Source: Croceimicrobium sp963977415
Lineage (GTDB): Bacteria > Bacteroidota > Bacteroidia > Flavobacteriales > Schleiferiaceae
Direction of reading: 5' to 3'
Assembly: GCA_963977415.1 (NCBI GenBank)
Contig: CAXBOS010000002.1
Span: 310,001 to 374,000, forward strand
DNA length: 64,000 bases
The translations under genes were made by a program, and so were the position numbers. The notes under the pieces are model-generated. The model worked only from the letters and a program-made list of their open reading frames with translations, made no database searches and was not told the origin of the DNA. Positions 62,808 to 64,000 of the stretch are shown piece after piece (within the stretch, counting starts at the first letter, position 1; the number at the start of each line of letters is the position of its first letter).

Positions 62808-64000
62808 TTGAAGCTAAAACAACTCGTATTAATAACGTCTTTACTTTTTTCTAGTACTTGGGTAGAGGCACAAGATACGCGCTCCTTCGATGGAATTAAA
62901 ACTGTAGTGCTTGATGCCGGACATGGAGGACGTGATCCTGGGAACCTAGGAACCCGCCGCTACAAGACGGTAGAAGGAGATATTGCCTTAGCCGTAACCC
63001 TGCGTTTAGGTGAGTACATTGAGGAATATTTACCAGAAGTAAAGGTGATTTACACCCGCCGCGATAATACTACGGTCGCCCTAGAAAAACGAGCGGAAAT
63101 TGCTAATGAAGCAGAAGGCGACCTTTTTATATCAATTCATTGCGATTCTTTTCACAAAAGCTCGGTGCATGGCTGTACCTCCATTGTTTTAGGAAAAGAT
63201 CACAACGACGAAAACCGTATTGCTTTGCAAGAAAACGCGGTAATTATGTTGGAAGACGATTACGAAACCCGCTATAAGGGATTTGACCCCAATAATCCTG
63301 CTAGCACTATCGGTCTTAATTTAATGCAACAAACCTATCTTAACGAAAGTATTGAAATTGCTAGCTTAATCCAGGGTCAGTTCAGTGAAAGAGTAATGCG
63401 CAAAGACCGCGGTATTAAGCAGCAACCGCTTTATGTTACCAGTCGAACCGCCATGCCGGCAGTTTTAGTTGAACTTGGTTTTTTAACCAACCCTGAGGAA
63501 GAGGATTTTTTAAACTCTGAAAAAGGTCAATCCTATATGGCATCGGCTATGTTTAGAGCGATTCGCGATTTTAAAGCGCAGCAAGATTTATTATTAGCTG
63601 ATGCGCTCGATAAACAAAAACTAGGGGATAAAGAAAATACACCCAGCTTGCCTCCTACTCCTAAACCCAAGGAAAAAAAAGAGACGAAAAGCGAGACGAA
63701 ACCTAAGTCTACAACCCCGCCCTTAAAAGTAGAGCCCCTAGCGCAAAAGAATGAAACGGTAAGTAGTACCTACAACACGGGGGTATTTTACGCAGTGCAA
63801 ATCCTTACTAGCTCTAGCAAAAGAAATACTTCAGACCCCATCTTTAAAGGCCAAAAAGAAATTGGAGAAATTGAAGAAAATGGCCTTTATAAATATTACG
63901 CCGCTCCTACTAAAAGCATGAACGAAGCCCAAAAATCAGCGAAAAGTATGCAGGCTTTGGGTTTCAAGGGTGCCTTTGTGATAGGCCTAGAGAACGGTAA
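62808..64000 (+). CDS. N-acetylmuramoyl-L-alanine amidase with SPOR domain (3' partial)
   Basis: The frame runs open past the window end (397 codons visible). TTG at 62808 is the only start after an in-frame stop at 62790. Signal peptide to WVEAQ (about 22). Amidase_3 catalytic domain: zinc ligands H39 (LDAGHGGRDPG), E56 (VEGDIAL) and H111 (ISIHCDS), catalytic E222 (LVELGFLTNPEE). A Pro/Lys-rich linker (about 250-310, PKPKEKKETKSETKPK) leads to a C-terminal SPOR-type domain (VFYAVQILTSS..GFKGAFVIGL) that would bind denuded septal peptidoglycan. Role: septal peptidoglycan cleavage during division. Confidence 0.92.
   Translation, partial: MKLKQLVLITSLLFSSTWVEAQDTRSFDGIKTVVLDAGHGGRDPGNLGTRRYKTVEGDIALAVTLRLGEYIEEYLPEVKVIYTRRDNTTVALEKRAEIANEAEGDLFISIHCDSFHKSSVHGCTSIVLGKDHNDENRIALQENAVIMLEDDYETRYKGFDPNNPASTIGLNLMQQTYLNESIEIASLIQGQFSERVMRKDRGIKQQPLYVTSRTAMPAVLVELGFLTNPEEEDFLNSEKGQSYMASAMFRAIRDFKAQQDLLLADALDKQKLGDKENTPSLPPTPKPKEKKETKSETKPKSTTPPLKVEPLAQKNETVSSTYNTGVFYAVQILTSSSKRNTSDPIFKGQKEIGEIEENGLYKYYAAPTKSMNEAQKSAKSMQALGFKGAFVIGLENG

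Noticed and set aside
1..64000. CRISPR array, prophage, integrative element or defence-system cluster
   Set aside because: No regularly spaced repeats, no cas, integrase, transposase, restriction or toxin-antitoxin genes were recognised; gene content is mostly core or exported Bacteroidota functions.

Overview
The window looks like chromosomal DNA of a Bacteroidota bacterium, most likely a marine-type Flavobacteriales member. Five predicted secreted proteins end in a type IX secretion (T9SS) type A sorting domain. The window also carries TonB-dependent receptors with carboxypeptidase-like N-terminal domains, a Bacteroidota-type LptD, LruC/DUF4842, DUF4856, imelysin and HTTM proteins, and several promoters of the Bacteroidota form TTG-N17..21-TAnnTTTG. 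The genus cannot be fixed from this sequence alone. No T9SS machinery, phage, CRISPR array or transposase gene is seen. One tRNA (CAT anticodon) is present.

Layout. 1-4.8 kb: the end of a BNR/VPS10-type propeller protein, translationally coupled (TAATG) to an FAD oxidoreductase and a small unknown gene, then a GIY-YIG protein. 4.8-5.4 kb: REP-like repeats and a gene remnant. 5.7-11.4 kb: a beta-barrel protein, a CotH/lamin-tail T9SS cargo, a membrane protein/XRE regulator pair, an exported protein and a class-C-type serine hydrolase. 11.5-17.9 kb: T9SS cargos, an O-antigen-ligase-like protein, DUF1028, DUF2809 and a lipoprotein. 18-22.4 kb: an LruC lipoprotein, then an AraC regulator and an aldehyde/dihydroflavonol-reductase-like gene that share an upstream motif. 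22.8-29 kb: an operon of DUF4856 lipoprotein, imelysin, HTTM (gamma-carboxylase-like) and TonB receptor, probably for iron or other metal uptake. 29-36.5 kb: an exported protein, a T9SS esterase-like protein, an aldose epimerase, a desaturase, a Crp/Fnr regulator, an acetyltransferase gene split by a small inverted-repeat element, YceI, and a thioredoxin-like protein. 37-47.4 kb: core metabolism (3-hydroxybutyryl-CoA dehydrogenase, TlpA-like lipoprotein, phosphohexomutase, DUF2807, HtpG, CoA-transferase, FabH, PdxH). 47.5-57.2 kb: YqgE, aminotransferase IV, a TonB receptor plus secreted hydrolase pair, and a GT2/GT39/PAP2 envelope cluster. 57.6-64 kb: tRNA, a decayed copy of the same small element, a second GT39-like protein, LptD, and divergently an N-acetylmuramoyl-L-alanine amidase cut by the window end.

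The most notable signals lie in non-coding or disrupted DNA. A non-autonomous element of about 263 bp splits a GNAT gene, and removing one 267-bp unit restores a 172-codon frame exactly. A diverged second copy sits beside the tRNA. There are also two structured ~290-bp intergenic repeats, two 85-bp repeats abutting terminator T-tracts, a dense set of inverted repeats upstream of fabH, and a shared candidate operator for the AraC-type regulator. Among proteins, the HTTM protein inside the imelysin/TonB operon is the most interesting because it keeps a lysine aligned with the catalytic base of vitamin K-dependent gamma-carboxylase.
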